Assembly: GCF_000242595.2 (NCBI RefSeq)
Contig: NC_017098.1
Coordinates: forward strand, 186,001-250,000
Source: Spirochaeta africana DSM 8902
GTDB taxonomy: Bacteria > Spirochaetota > Spirochaetia > DSM-27196 > DSM-8902
DNA length: 64,000 nt
Direction: 5' to 3'
The notes under the pieces are model-generated. The model made no database searches and was not told where the DNA came from. It saw only the letters and a program-made list of their open reading frames with translations. The position numbers and the translations under genes are program-made. How positions within the stretch are numbered: position 1 is the stretch's first letter; every line of letters starts with the position of its first letter. Of the stretch, positions 51,229 through 63,231 are shown one piece after another.

Positions 51229-52006
51229 TGTGCGTCCCCCTTTGCCCCTTCAAGAGCTCAGCCAGATCTCCGCGTACAGCATAGTCGCCGATGCAGACCG
51301 TGCCAATCCCTTGCTGCAATCCGGCCAGGGCCGCCCTGGTTTTGGCGACCATCCCGCCGACGATCTGCCCATCGTTGATGCCGGCCTCAATCTCGCTTGA
51401 ATTCAGGCGCCGGGATACCGTGCCATACATGCGGATCCCGGGAATGTCGGAGATATACACCAGGGCGGATGCTGCCAGCCCGGCCGCTACGGCTCGGGCC
51501 AGCTCATCGGCATTGATGTTGAGCGGATTGCCGTCCTTGTCCTGGCTGACCGAGGCAATCACCGGAAGCAGGTCGGCCTGCCAGAGGGCATGCAGAACCG
51601 ATGGATCGGTCGAGGCGACGGTGCCGGTGTGTTCTGCTACCGGGGTTCCGATGCACAGTCCCGCATCGCAGCCGGTCAGCCCGACGCTCCGAATGCTGCG
51701 CGAAAACAGCAGGCGCACCAGTTCGGTGTTCATCTCCCCGGCAAGCACCTGGTCGGCAATCAGCATGTCGTCCCGACCGGTCACGCGTACGCCCTCGGTA
51801 AAGCGTGCGGTTACCCCGAGTCGCTCGGATAACAGGGTTACCCTGGCACCGCCGCCATGCACCACGGCTACCCTGATGCCGGCCTGCATCAGCTCTCCCA
51901 GATCGTCGGCGAGCGCGTGCATACAGGCAAGCTCGGTTGTCGGGCGACCGCCAATCTTTACTACAATACAGGGAAACTCCCTGGCAAGTTCTGCTGGTGG
52001 TTGCAT
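51215..52006 (-). CDS. argB: Acetylglutamate kinase
   Basis: 263 residues, amino-acid kinase fold: VVKIGGRPTT, VVHGGGARVTLLSERLG, INADELARAVAAGL, and GGMVAKTRAAL with the catalytic lysine. It phosphorylates N-acetylglutamate. Start ATG at 52006 is 4 bases after the argC stop, with GAGG upstream; an in-frame extension into argC is rejected. The KIGGR loop and HGGGARVT are close to family norm. The arginine-feedback N-terminal helix seen in hexameric enzymes is not evident. Confidence 0.94.
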   Translation of the reverse strand: MQPPAELAREFPCIVVKIGGRPTTELACMHALADDLGELMQAGIRVAVVHGGGARVTLLSERLGVTARFTEGVRVTGRDDMLIADQVLAGEMNTELVRLLFSRSIRSVGLTGCDAGLCIGTPVAEHTGTVASTDPSVLHALWQADLLPVIASVSQDKDGNPLNINADELARAVAAGLAASALVYISDIPGIRMYGTVSRRLNSSEIEAGINDGQIVGGMVAKTRAALAGLQQGIGTVCIGDYAVRGDLAELLKGQRGTHIGTF

Positions 52007-52010
52007 CCGG

Positions 52011-53129
52011 CTATACCTCTCCGGCGACCGGTATCCCCAGATCCTCCGGGAACCCGAACCGTACATTCATGGCCTGAACAGCCTGGGCTGCGGCGCCTTT
52101 GTACAGATTGTCGATAACCGAGAACAGCAACAGATGGTCGCCCTCCAGCTGCAGGCCGATCCGGCAGCGACCGGTGCCGCGAACCGACCGGGTCTGCGGC
52201 AGTTCGCCGGCGGGCAGCACCTCTACCAGCGGGGCATCGCTGTATGCCTCGGCGATGATCTGACGCAGTGCCGACTCGTCACGTGGTGCCTGCGGGCTCA
52301 GCTCGATAGTGGTTGTTGCCAGCATGCCTTGTTTTGCCGGGATCAGGTGCGGGGTAAACAGCAGTTGCGGTGTTGAACTGTTTGCGGTTTCCTCGGCTGC
52401 CTTGTGGGGGTCATGTGAGTCGGATGCGCCGTCCGTGTTTTCCTCGGCTGCCCAGAACCGCTGGATTTCCTGTTCAATCTCGTTCCAGTGACGATGCGAT
52501 CGCCCGGCCAGGTACGGCTCCATGTTCTCGCTGCGTTCGGCGAAAATCAGTCTGGTGGCAGCCTTCTTTCCTGCACCGGTGATGCCGGACATCGCGTTTA
52601 CCACAATTGTGCCCTGGATCATACGGTGACGCAGCAATGGAATCAGCGGGAGCAGCACCGCGGTCGGGTAGCAGCCGGGACAGGCTACCAGTTCGGCCTG
52701 CTGCAGTTCCGGGCGGTACCACTCCACCAGCCCGTAGGCGGCGCGATCCTGCAGGTCGGGCTGCGGTCGCGGCTGTCCGTAGGCAGCCAGGAAACGATCG
52801 TCGCTGCGCAGGCGGAAGTCCGCAGAGAGATCAAACAGGGGGACCTTGCCGATAAGGTCAGCACAGAGATCGGCAGAGACCAGGTGCGGCAGTGCGGAAA
52901 ACACTGCGTCGGGTTGGTAATCCATTATACTGTCGGGTGCGACGAAGCGACCTGCAACGGCGCTCAGTGCGGTGCTTCCGGCTGGCAGGCCCGGATCGTA
53001 CTCCTGGACCCCGGTTCCCGCCAGGCTGCGTGATGCCGGGATTACCTGCTTGATCTCGGGGTGCTGCAGCAGGATGCGCATCAGCACCATGCCGGCATAG
53101 CCGTTTGCTCCTACGATGGCTGCGTGCAT
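52011..53129 (-). CDS. argC: N-acetyl-gamma-glutamyl-phosphate reductase
   Basis: 372 residues. NAD(P)-binding IVGANGYAGMVLMRIL, catalytic Cys in VACPGCYPTAVLLPL, SGITGAGKKA and C-terminal NLYKGAAAQAVQAMNV. It reduces acetylglutamyl phosphate to the semialdehyde. An acidic/polar insert of about 35 residues (AAEENTDGASDSHDPHKAAE) interrupts the substrate domain before FTPHLIPAKQGMLATT and makes the protein a little longer than usual. Starts 2 bases after the argR stop. Confidence 0.94.
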   Translation of the reverse strand: MHAAIVGANGYAGMVLMRILLQHPEIKQVIPASRSLAGTGVQEYDPGLPAGSTALSAVAGRFVAPDSIMDYQPDAVFSALPHLVSADLCADLIGKVPLFDLSADFRLRSDDRFLAAYGQPRPQPDLQDRAAYGLVEWYRPELQQAELVACPGCYPTAVLLPLIPLLRHRMIQGTIVVNAMSGITGAGKKAATRLIFAERSENMEPYLAGRSHRHWNEIEQEIQRFWAAEENTDGASDSHDPHKAAEETANSSTPQLLFTPHLIPAKQGMLATTTIELSPQAPRDESALRQIIAEAYSDAPLVEVLPAGELPQTRSVRGTGRCRIGLQLEGDHLLLFSVIDNLYKGAAAQAVQAMNVRFGFPEDLGIPVAGEV

Positions 53130-53131
53130 GT

Positions 53132-53602
53132 TTACTCCTCGAATTCCGGTATGCGTGTGCGCAGGGTTTCCAGAAACTGCTCGCCGGTAATGTTTTCGGC
53201 CAGCACCACCAGCACGGCGTCGTCGCCGGCAATGGTTCCGATCAACCCCTCAAGATGAAGGCTGTCCAGGGCTATTGCTACGCTGTTGGCATGGCCGGTC
53301 AGAGTGCGGATTACCCCGACCGGGCGCGAGAACTCCAGCGAGATATAGCCGCGCAGGAAGTCCTGGATATGATGCCGTTCGCTCTCGCGGCGGTCATCGT
53401 CGCTGGGCAGGGCATAAAAGTAGCCCTCATCGCCTTCGGAAACCTTGCCAACCTTGAGGTATTTCAGGTCCCGGGAAAGGGTTGCCTGGGTAACCTGGAA
53501 GCCCTCGTTTTGCAGTTGTGTCAGCAGCACTTCCTGGCTGCGGATGCGATGTGCGCGAATCAGTTTCTTGATGGCGCGCAGACGCAGGGTTCGCTCTTTC
53601 AT
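53132..53602 (-). CDS. argR: Arginine repressor
   Basis: 156 residues. The N-terminal winged helix has IRAHRIRSQEVLLTQLQNEG and the signature QATLSRDLKYL; the C-terminal hexamerisation and arginine-binding domain has GTIAGDDAVLVVLAENITGEQ. Start ATG at 53602. It is first in argR-argC-argB-argD-argG and should repress the operon when arginine is plentiful. Two ARG-box-like sites lie right at its start. Only a weak ribosome binding site is visible. Confidence 0.95.
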   Translation of the reverse strand: MKERTLRLRAIKKLIRAHRIRSQEVLLTQLQNEGFQVTQATLSRDLKYLKVGKVSEGDEGYFYALPSDDDRRESERHHIQDFLRGYISLEFSRPVGVIRTLTGHANSVAIALDSLHLEGLIGTIAGDDAVLVVLAENITGEQFLETLRTRIPEFEE

Positions 53603-53636
53603 GCATATATATTCCGATTTTTTGCATAAAATTGCA
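53602..53636 (-). promoter_or_regulatory. Pair of ARG-box-like operators upstream of argR
   Basis: TGCATATATATTCC (53602-53615) matches 12 of 14 positions and TGCATAAAATTGCA (53623-53636) 11 of 14 of the classical box TGAATWWWWATTCA. Their centres are 21 bases apart, the same spacing as paired boxes in Escherichia coli, two helical turns. ArgR bound here would cover the start of its own gene, giving autorepression of the arg operon. Confidence 0.6.
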
Positions 53637-53692
53637 AGCCGATTCGGCGGTGAATTCAGGTCTTCCGGGGTGCAGTTTCTCTTCTGATAGCC

Positions 53693-53698
53693 GATACT
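53693..53698 (+). promoter_or_regulatory. -10 element of leaderless type for the FapA-family gene
   Basis: GATACT ends 7 bases before ATG 53706, and no Shine-Dalgarno is present. No clear -35. Weaker than the other examples. Confidence 0.3.
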
Positions 53699-53705
53699 TA
53701 GAGTA

Positions 53706-55127
53706 ATGTCAGCTGTATCACACAACCCTGCACACGGCGATGCGGTTTTTCTGGTGGAGGTCTCGGAAGATGGACTTACTGCTACGGGTGAGTTTCGCCC
53801 GGCGGTCGGCAGCGGCAATCCCCTGGATATAGAGTACGTTGAGGATGTGCTGTTCCAGCGGGATGTTTCCCATAACATCGACTGGTTTGCAATCCACAAG
53901 GCTATCGACAGCTGCAACACTACGCACTCCATTATCAATGATGTGGTGATTGCCCGGGGAACGCCGCCTGAGCCGCAGATCCCCGAGCGGCTGGTGGTCG
54001 AGCCAAGGTTTCGCCGACGCCAGCCGGTTCCCGGTGCTGTCGACAAGCAGACCGGGGCAATCGATCTGCGTGAGCGTCACTTGCTGGTGGTTGTCCAGCA
54101 GGGTGAGCAGGTTGCTCGTCGCATACCCCCGCAGGAGGGCAAGGAAGGGGTGTCGGTGTCCGGGGTGCCGATCCCGGTTCCGGTCCCCAAGGTTGCCCAG
54201 CCGGAGACGGGCGAGAATGTGGAGGAACACGATGGGGTGGTAACCGCCCTGGTGGGTGGTCGTTTACTGTTCGATGACCGCCTGATCGAGGTGCATGAGA
54301 CCCTGACCCTGTCGGACGGGGTCGGGTACCACACCGGCCATATCCGTTTTCCGGGGCATTGCGTCCTTGGCGGTGCGGTGCGGCCGGGGTTCAGGATCCG
54401 GCTGGGCGGAAGCCTGCATATAAAAGAGACAGTTGATGTAACCGAGATCTATGCCGAGCAGCAGATCGTCTGCGACGGCGGTCTGCTTGGGCATGGCGAG
54501 GGGGTAGTGCGTGCCAAGGGTCGCATCCGGGCCCGCTTTATCGAGAATGTTACCGTCGAGTCACACAAAGCGGTCTATATCAAACAGAGTTGCCTGTACG
54601 GCAAGGTGCGCACACTGGACCGGATTGTTCTGGGCGATAAATCCCGGGTGGTTGCCAGTGAACTGGTTGCAGCCCATGGGGTGTACGCGTTTTCGCTGGG
54701 AAACGAGCAGGGTGCTCGGGTGAATGTATGGGCCGGGATCAACTTTGTAGTGGAGCGCAAGATAGAGAACCTGCGTCGTCAGGTTGAACGCCTGACCCTG
54801 CGCATCACCCGCCTGCGTACCCACCTGGAGGGGCATGAAAATGAACGGGCCCGTCAGCGCTGTCAGGAGCTGGAGGACCAGCGCAGCGAACTGCAGCAGA
54901 AAATCGGGGATCTGCTTGGCTCGCTGGACAGCAGCGAGAAGGCGGTGGTGGCGGTAAAGGACAGGATTTACCCGGGTACGGTTGTCCATATCTGTCGTGC
55001 CCATTTTGTGGTTACCGAACCCCTGAAGGGGGTGGAGTTCCGGCTCAATGCCCGGGCAGGGGTGATCGAGCATGCCCCGCTGGAACGCGGTACCTTTCCC
55101 AAGCTCCAGGAGCTTGAGGGGGACTGA
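53706..55127 (+). CDS. FapA-family (DUF342) protein
   Basis: 473 residues. The DUF342 pattern is present: an N-terminal domain (DWFAIHKAIDSCNTTHSIIN), GVPIPVPVPKVAQPETGENV, the beta-helix-like run (ITYSDGV-type LTLSDGVGYHTGHIRFPG, GGSLHIKETVDVTEIYAEQQ, AKGRIRARFIENVTVES), then a coiled coil (ENLRRQVERLTLRITRLRTH) and a small C-terminal domain. Such proteins occur widely; some polymerise and affect envelope or cell surface processes, but function is not settled. Monocistronic; ends 6 bases before the convergent OpcA-like gene. The start is supported by the -10 hexamer 7 bases upstream. Confidence 0.88.
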   Translation: MSAVSHNPAHGDAVFLVEVSEDGLTATGEFRPAVGSGNPLDIEYVEDVLFQRDVSHNIDWFAIHKAIDSCNTTHSIINDVVIARGTPPEPQIPERLVVEPRFRRRQPVPGAVDKQTGAIDLRERHLLVVVQQGEQVARRIPPQEGKEGVSVSGVPIPVPVPKVAQPETGENVEEHDGVVTALVGGRLLFDDRLIEVHETLTLSDGVGYHTGHIRFPGHCVLGGAVRPGFRIRLGGSLHIKETVDVTEIYAEQQIVCDGGLLGHGEGVVRAKGRIRARFIENVTVESHKAVYIKQSCLYGKVRTLDRIVLGDKSRVVASELVAAHGVYAFSLGNEQGARVNVWAGINFVVERKIENLRRQVERLTLRITRLRTHLEGHENERARQRCQELEDQRSELQQKIGDLLGSLDSSEKAVVAVKDRIYPGTVVHICRAHFVVTEPLKGVEFRLNARAGVIEHAPLERGTFPKLQELEGD

Positions 55128-55133
55128 ACATCC

Positions 55134-56125
55134 TCAATGATGGTCGTAGAGCTTGTTCAGGGCGGCCCGATAGGTCGGATCACCATACAGATAATCGGTT
55201 TCTTCCTGAAGCAGTTGCCCGGATTCCGGGGCATGAAACACCCGCGGCAGGCTGCGAATGCCGGGTATGTCAATCTCGCCGCAGCCTGAGGCGCCTCCGG
55301 ACAGGGATATCTCCTCGCCGTTGCGCAGCTCCAGCCGGATTTCTATGCCGTCTGCAAGGGTGCCGGGGGTATGGTGCTCGGCTGGTATGTTCCGGCCATC
55401 CGGCAGTACGAACCCGCTGCCCTGGAGCTGCCAGTTCAGTCTCTCGGCAAGCCAGAGAAAGTACAGTTGCACCGTTGCACACTGACCGCCTTCTACCCTG
55501 ACGCCAGCAATCTCATCGAGCAGCGGCAGGGTGGCATCGTGATTGAATGCCCAGGCTGTCAGCTTGCGCAGCGGCAGGCCGCGTTTCCAGGAGAGGTCTG
55601 CCAGCAGTACGCCGGACTCGACCACCTGCTCCAGATACACCCGCAGCAGTTCACCGATAGGCTCGCGCCCTCCACACAGGAAGTCGCTGTCAAAGATGAT
55701 CTTGTCGGCATGCTCAACGGCACCGGCGATAATGTCTTCGTTGCCGACGACCCGATCGAGCCAGAGTACAAAGACCGGGATGTCGCGCAGCAGCAGGGGT
55801 ATCCAGGCCCCGGGGGCTGCGCCCAGTTCATCGCGACCGCACTCTATCAGCACCTCCTGAAAACAGATTGACTCGCGGGCTCCGTCCTCCAGGCAGCGTG
55901 CCGAGACCATCACCCGGCTCTGCTCTGCCGAGGTTCGATTGATGTGGATAATCCGGGCGGTGCGTTTGCCGAACATTCCGGAGTAGATGCGCTCGGCCTG
56001 ATGCTGTGAGTCGTCGCGGGTAAACACTACCAGATTGAACAGGGTAGCCCGGGCCCCGTATGGCGAGGCCTCCATCTGCAGGCGATGCAGTTCGGTTTCA
56101 ATTTTCTCGGGTACAAAGAGTTTGC

Positions 56126-56129
<4 letters not shown>
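55134..56129 (-). CDS. opcA: OpcA-like glucose-6-phosphate dehydrogenase assembly protein
   Basis: 331 residues, start ATG overlapping the zwf stop by 4 bases. The order of segments fits the OpcA/assembly family: LVVFTRDDSQHQ, RIIHINRTSAEQSRVMVSAR, ICFQEVLIECGRDELGA, WIPLLLRDIPVFVLWLDRVV, IIFDSDFLC, LADLSWKRGLPLRKLTAWAF. In cyanobacteria and actinobacteria OpcA activates or assembles G6PDH, often as neighbour of zwf. That context here strongly supports the call, though the exact subfamily is not certain. Confidence 0.83.
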
Positions 56130-59428
<3,299 letters not shown>

Positions 59429-59458
59429 ATCTGCTGTCGATGCACCAGTGCAGAAGGG

Positions 59459-59482
59459 CCCCCGGATATCCGGGGGCTTTTT
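59459..59482 (+). terminator. Rho-independent terminator of groEL
   Basis: CCCCCGGATATCCGGGGG is a perfect 9-bp self-complementary stem (59459-59476) followed by C and TTTTT. Clear intrinsic terminator 30 bases after the groEL stop. Confidence 0.9.
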
Positions 59483-59500
59483 CATTTATATCTATCGCGC

Positions 59501-59506
59501 TACACT
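59501..59506 (+). promoter_or_regulatory. -10 element of leaderless type for the 59513 gene
   Basis: TACACT ends 6 bases before ATG 59513. It lies directly after the groEL terminator, where a new promoter is expected. The -35 position reads TTTTTC, weak, and shares the terminator T-run. Confidence 0.45.
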
Positions 59507-59512
59507 GTATGA

Positions 59513-59818
59513 ATGAAACATGGCATGAAACGCGAGGACTTTATTTTTACGATCGGATATTCCGGTATGACCGCGGTGGTTGATGCTGCCGGGCGCAAAC
59601 GGTATGGCAAGCTGACCCCTGATCAGCTGTTGGAGAAGGGGCTGTATCGCAGTGCCTTTGCGGCGGCGGTGTACGACGACGACCAGGAAAGGCTGCAGCG
59701 GTTTGTCGGCGATTTCCGGGAAAAAACCAGCATTCAGGTAGAGTCGGTTGATCAGGTGCGCCGTCTGTTCGGGGTGTACACAGTCCCCCAGGGTATCAGT
59801 CGGGTAATCCTGGTCTGA
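59513..59818 (+). CDS. Small hypothetical protein between groEL and yajC
   Basis: 101 residues, no known family, no signal peptide or membrane helix. Starts with MKHGMKREDFIFTIGYSGMT; a second ATG (59525) is in frame. No Shine-Dalgarno is seen, but a -10 hexamer sits 6 bases upstream of 59513. Mixed alpha/beta sequence (TPDQLLEKGLYRSAFAAAVY, RLFGVYTVPQGISRVIL). Codon use looks like the neighbours. Cytoplasmic; function unknown. Confidence 0.7.
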   Translation: MKHGMKREDFIFTIGYSGMTAVVDAAGRKRYGKLTPDQLLEKGLYRSAFAAAVYDDDQERLQRFVGDFREKTSIQVESVDQVRRLFGVYTVPQGISRVILV

Positions 59819-59869
59819 GGCATGTTGCCCGGCGACACCGGGCTGCTGCGCCTGCTGCAGCGGTTGTTC

Positions 59870-59897
59870 TTGACTGCGGTTTTCATAGTGTGATACT
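59870..59897 (+). promoter_or_regulatory. Promoter of yajC-secDF operon
   Basis: TTGACT (59870-59875), 16-base spacer, GATACT (59892-59897) with an upstream TGT of extended -10 type. The predicted start near 59904 leaves a leader with GGAAGGA. A hairpin GCCCGG-CGACA-CCGGGC at 59827-59843 without T-run lies just before and may end the upstream transcript. Confidence 0.5.
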
Positions 59898-59930
59898 TTG
59901 GCAAGATCTTACGCGGAAGGATGATGAATA

Positions 59931-60281
59931 ATGGGACAGAATCTATTCTCACTCCCGCTCTTTCAGGCTGCTGCACCCGCAGCAGGTGCTCAGGGCGGCG
60001 GACAATTAATGATGACAGTGGTTACCTTCGGGCTGGTTTTTCTGATTTTCTATTTCCTGATCTTGCGCCCTCAGAACAAGCGCCAGAAACAGCAGACCCA
60101 GATGCAGGAGTCACTGAAAAAGGGTGACAAGGTTGTCACTATCGGTGGTATCCGCGGCGTCATTGTAACGGTAAAAGAGGATTCCGTTGTACTGAAGGTA
60201 GACGAGAACGCGAAGATGGAATTCAACCGTTCGGCTATTTCCAGCGTACTGAATTCCAAAGAGAATTCCGAGAACGCATAA
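59931..60281 (+). CDS. yajC: Sec translocase accessory protein YajC
   Basis: 116 residues. One membrane helix near the N-terminus (MMTVVTFGLVFLIFYFLI) followed by LRPQNKRQKQ and the small beta domain with KKGDKVVTIGGIRGVIV. It is part of the SecDF-YajC complex at the inner membrane. The N-terminal 25 residues are Ala/Gly/Gln-rich. The ATG 59931 has GAAGGA a little far upstream. First gene of the operon; secD follows 23 bases later. Confidence 0.96.
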   Translation: MGQNLFSLPLFQAAAPAAGAQGGGQLMMTVVTFGLVFLIFYFLILRPQNKRQKQQTQMQESLKKGDKVVTIGGIRGVIVTVKEDSVVLKVDENAKMEFNRSAISSVLNSKENSENA

Positions 60282-60304
60282 ATCCGGTTTGGAGCTAAAG
60301 ACAT

Positions 60305-62035
60305 ATGAGTAAACGATTCCGCTTTCTGACGATCCTGGTATTCGTTGGTATTGCTGCTGCCTTTCTGTACCCGACAGTTGACTGGTACTTTTTTGTCCCG
60401 GAGGACATGAAGGAGCTGGCAGCAGGTTCGCGAGTGCAGATCCGAGACTATGCCCAGCGACAGGCACGTGAAGAGCTTGAACTGCTGACAACCGCAGCCG
60501 CAGCTGGCAGCCCCGAGGATTACAGCGAAGTATTTCCGCATGTGGTAACCGCAGCGCGCCGCAGCTATCGCGAGCGGGGCATGGAACGCCCATCGGTATG
60601 GACTGCAGAGAACATGGTGCGCGGATTTCGCGCTCAGCAGGACCTCTATGATGTGCTGGAGGCCCATCATCGGGAAACCATCATGAGTCTGAAAGACCGC
60701 AAGAACAGGATTATCGAGCTCGGGCTCGACCTGTCCGGCGGTGTGGCAGTTACCCTGGAGGCCGATCGCGAAAGCCTTGCAGCCCGCCTTGGTCGTGAGC
60801 CAAGCGGCGAGGAGATGTCCCAGGCCATCGATCTGGCGGTAGAGATCCTGACCAACCGGATCGACCAGTTCGGGGTTACCGAACCCCAGATTCGCCGGCA
60901 GGACGACAACCGCATCTCGATCGAGATTCCCGGCGATGACGATGCCGAGCGGGTGAACTCCTTCCTGATGGGGCGCGGCAGCCTGAACTTTCACATAGTA
61001 GATGACGAGGCTACCGAGCAGCTGATGGAGCTGCAGCGCAACAATCCCGGTTGGAACCCGAATATTGACGGTACACCGGATTTTGTCCCGGCCGGTTCCC
61101 GGGTGGTCGAGTTCGTGACCCGTGATGCCTTCGGGATTGATCAGACCGAGCGCTGGATTGTGATCCGCGAGGATCTGCAGGAGTTCGGGCTTGATGGTTC
61201 CCATATCACCGAGGCGCAGGTAAGCCGTAACCCGATCACCAATGAGCCGACGGTCAACTTCGTACTGGACTCCGAGGGGAGCGATATCTTTGCGCGGCTG
61301 ACCCGTGACAACGTGAACTCCTCTATGGCAGTGGTCATGGACAATCGGGTGCGATCCCACGCGGTTATTCGCGAGGAGATCCCGACCGGCAACGTACAGA
61401 TCTCCGGCGGCTTCACCGTGGAAGAAGCCAACGATCTGGCGACCGTGCTGCGAACCGCTGCCTTGCCGGTTGATCTGAACATCATCAATCAGACCTCGGT
61501 TGGCGCCAGTCTGGGGGCCGAGGCAATCCGGATGGGGCTTATGTCGATTGCGGTAGGTTTCAGTCTGGTTATTGCCTTTATGCTGCTGTATTACCGGCGT
61601 GCCGGTCTGGTTGCGGTGCTGGCACTGGTACTGAACCTGTTCTTTATCATGGCACTGCTGTCGGCCTTCAACCTGACCCTGACCCTGACCAGTATTGCAG
61701 GTATCATCCTGACGGTGGGTATGGCGGTTGATGCTAATGTAATCATCTACGAGCGTATCCGCGAGGAATACCGTCTTGGCAAGTCTGCCCAGGCCTCGAT
61801 AGAAACCGGGTACCAGAAGGCCTTCTGGACGGTTATGGATGCCAATATTACGACCTTTATCGCAGCGGTGTTTCTGAGCCAGCTGGGTACCGGGCCGATT
61901 CAGGGGTTCGCAATTACCCTGGCGGTTGGTATTGTCTGCTCGATGTTTACCGCACTGTTTGTATCGCGCCTGGTGTTTGATGTTGGCACCGATGTGTTCA
62001 AGCGCAAGAAGCTGAAGATTGGATGGGGTGTATAA
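60305..62035 (+). CDS. secD: Protein translocase subunit SecD
   Basis: 576 residues. N-terminal helix (FLTILVFVGIAAAFLYPTVD), large periplasmic P1 region with LGLDLSGGVAVTLEAD, EILTNRIDQFGVTEPQIRRQ and IEIPGDD, and five C-terminal helices (from MSIAVGFSLVIAFMLLYY). Family motif DANVIIYERIREE is present. It uses proton motive force to finish export through SecYEG. An N-terminal insert of about 90 residues before the GLDLSGG motif is longer than in E. coli-type proteins. Stop overlaps the secF start (TAATG). Confidence 0.97.
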   Translation: MSKRFRFLTILVFVGIAAAFLYPTVDWYFFVPEDMKELAAGSRVQIRDYAQRQAREELELLTTAAAAGSPEDYSEVFPHVVTAARRSYRERGMERPSVWTAENMVRGFRAQQDLYDVLEAHHRETIMSLKDRKNRIIELGLDLSGGVAVTLEADRESLAARLGREPSGEEMSQAIDLAVEILTNRIDQFGVTEPQIRRQDDNRISIEIPGDDDAERVNSFLMGRGSLNFHIVDDEATEQLMELQRNNPGWNPNIDGTPDFVPAGSRVVEFVTRDAFGIDQTERWIVIREDLQEFGLDGSHITEAQVSRNPITNEPTVNFVLDSEGSDIFARLTRDNVNSSMAVVMDNRVRSHAVIREEIPTGNVQISGGFTVEEANDLATVLRTAALPVDLNIINQTSVGASLGAEAIRMGLMSIAVGFSLVIAFMLLYYRRAGLVAVLALVLNLFFIMALLSAFNLTLTLTSIAGIILTVGMAVDANVIIYERIREEYRLGKSAQASIETGYQKAFWTVMDANITTFIAAVFLSQLGTGPIQGFAITLAVGIVCSMFTALFVSRLVFDVGTDVFKRKKLKIGWGV

Positions 62036-63105
62036 TGAAGCGAGCAATTCCTTTTACTAAATACCGGTTTGCTGCTCTGGTTTTTTCACTGCTGGTGATT
62101 ACTGCCGGGATTGCAATGACGGTTTCGCAGGGTGGGTTCAATCTCGGGATTGATTTTCAGCCGGGTCTGCGCATGCAGGTTCAGCTGGACGGGCAGAATG
62201 TTACCCCGGAAGAGGTAAGCGCGGCGGTACGCAGCCTTACCGATATCCAGGCGGTTCAGGTTGGCGATCCTGCCGATCAGAGCTTTATGGTTCGGGTGCA
62301 GGACGACGGCGATATTGCAGATTTCAGCGTGGTTACTGCCGAGCAGCTGCTGGACCTGCTGAAGGCTGCTTTTGGCGAGGTAGAGGTCCAGGAGACGGCC
62401 TATGTCGGGCCGCGCTTCAGTCAAGACCTGACCGGTAACGCTATCTGGCTGCTGATTGGTGTTTTCGGACTGATCCTGGCCTATATCTGGTTCCGGTTCC
62501 GTCTCACCTATGCTGCCTCGGCAATCGTTACCCTGGTGCACGACGTTATTGTTATGCTGGGGGTGATCGGGGCCTTTCAGCTCGAGGTGACTACCGCGAC
62601 TATTGCGGCTGTACTCACCATTATCGGGTACTCGCTGAATGACACCATCGTTATCTTTGATCGTATCCGCGAAAACGAGACCCTGCTGCGCGAGGCCCCG
62701 CATACCCAGGTAATCGATACATCGATTACCCAGTCGCTGACGCGAACGATTATTACATCGGTTACCACCCTGCTGGCTGTGGGCGCCATCTATGTCTTTG
62801 CTGTCGGCGAGATTCAGCTGTTCGCACTGAACCTGATGGTGGGTATCGTGGTTGGTACCTACTCCTCGATTTTCGTTGCCAGTCCGGCTCTGCTGGTGTT
62901 TACCAAGCAAAAGAAGAAGCGACGGGCTAAAAAGGCGGTGCAGGACGGCGATGCCCCGGCAGCAGCTGCACCGGCCAAAGCCGGCAGTAAAACTGCCAAC
63001 GAGGTCAGCTTTGCCGAGAAGAAGGCCATGATCGAGCAGATGGCGCAGAAACGCAGCGCCAACAAGGCCGGTACCGGCAAGCCGAAAAAGGGCAAAAAGA
63101 AGTAG
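62035..63105 (+). CDS. secF: Protein translocase subunit SecF
   Basis: 356 residues, start ATG overlapping the secD stop. N-terminal helix (FAALVFSLLVITAGIAMTVS), GIDFQPGLRMQVQ in place of the common GIDFxGG, periplasmic domain, TAYVGPRFS motif-like ETAYVGPRFSQDL, then five helices with VTLVHDVIVMLGVIGAF and NDTIVIFDRIREN. A long Lys/Ala-rich cytoplasmic tail (about 65 residues, ending KKGKKK) may contact ribosome, lipid or nucleic acid. Forms the complex with SecD and YajC. Confidence 0.96.
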   Translation: MKRAIPFTKYRFAALVFSLLVITAGIAMTVSQGGFNLGIDFQPGLRMQVQLDGQNVTPEEVSAAVRSLTDIQAVQVGDPADQSFMVRVQDDGDIADFSVVTAEQLLDLLKAAFGEVEVQETAYVGPRFSQDLTGNAIWLLIGVFGLILAYIWFRFRLTYAASAIVTLVHDVIVMLGVIGAFQLEVTTATIAAVLTIIGYSLNDTIVIFDRIRENETLLREAPHTQVIDTSITQSLTRTIITSVTTLLAVGAIYVFAVGEIQLFALNLMVGIVVGTYSSIFVASPALLVFTKQKKKRRAKKAVQDGDAPAAAAPAKAGSKTANEVSFAEKKAMIEQMAQKRSANKAGTGKPKKGKKK

Positions 63106-63165
63106 CGGCAGCTGCTGTAGAATCTGTTCTGTTTTCTGACCGTTTTCTGGTCGGGAAAAGAGAGG

Positions 63166-63195
63166 CCGCCACCTGCACAGGGTGGCGGTTTTTTT
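63166..63195 (+). terminator. Rho-independent terminator of yajC-secD-secF
   Basis: CCGCCACC (63166-63173) pairs with GGTGGCGG (63181-63188) around a 7-base loop, followed by TTTTTTT (63189-63195). Clear intrinsic terminator 60 bases after the secF stop. Confidence 0.92.
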
Positions 63196-63196
63196 A

Positions 63197-63225
63197 TTGA
63201 CTGGGGTGCGTCTACAGCGTACAGT
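63197..63225 (+). promoter_or_regulatory. Promoter of the permease gene, leaderless type
   Basis: TTGACT (63197-63202), 17-base spacer, TACAGT (63220-63225), then exactly 6 bases to ATG 63232 with no ribosome binding site. The strongest full promoter of the leaderless set. Confidence 0.6.
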
Positions 63226-63231
63226 AGCCGC

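Noticed and set aside
60071-62047. 658-residue open frame antisense to secD
   Set aside because: secD is certain; the reverse frame has no domain or start signal.
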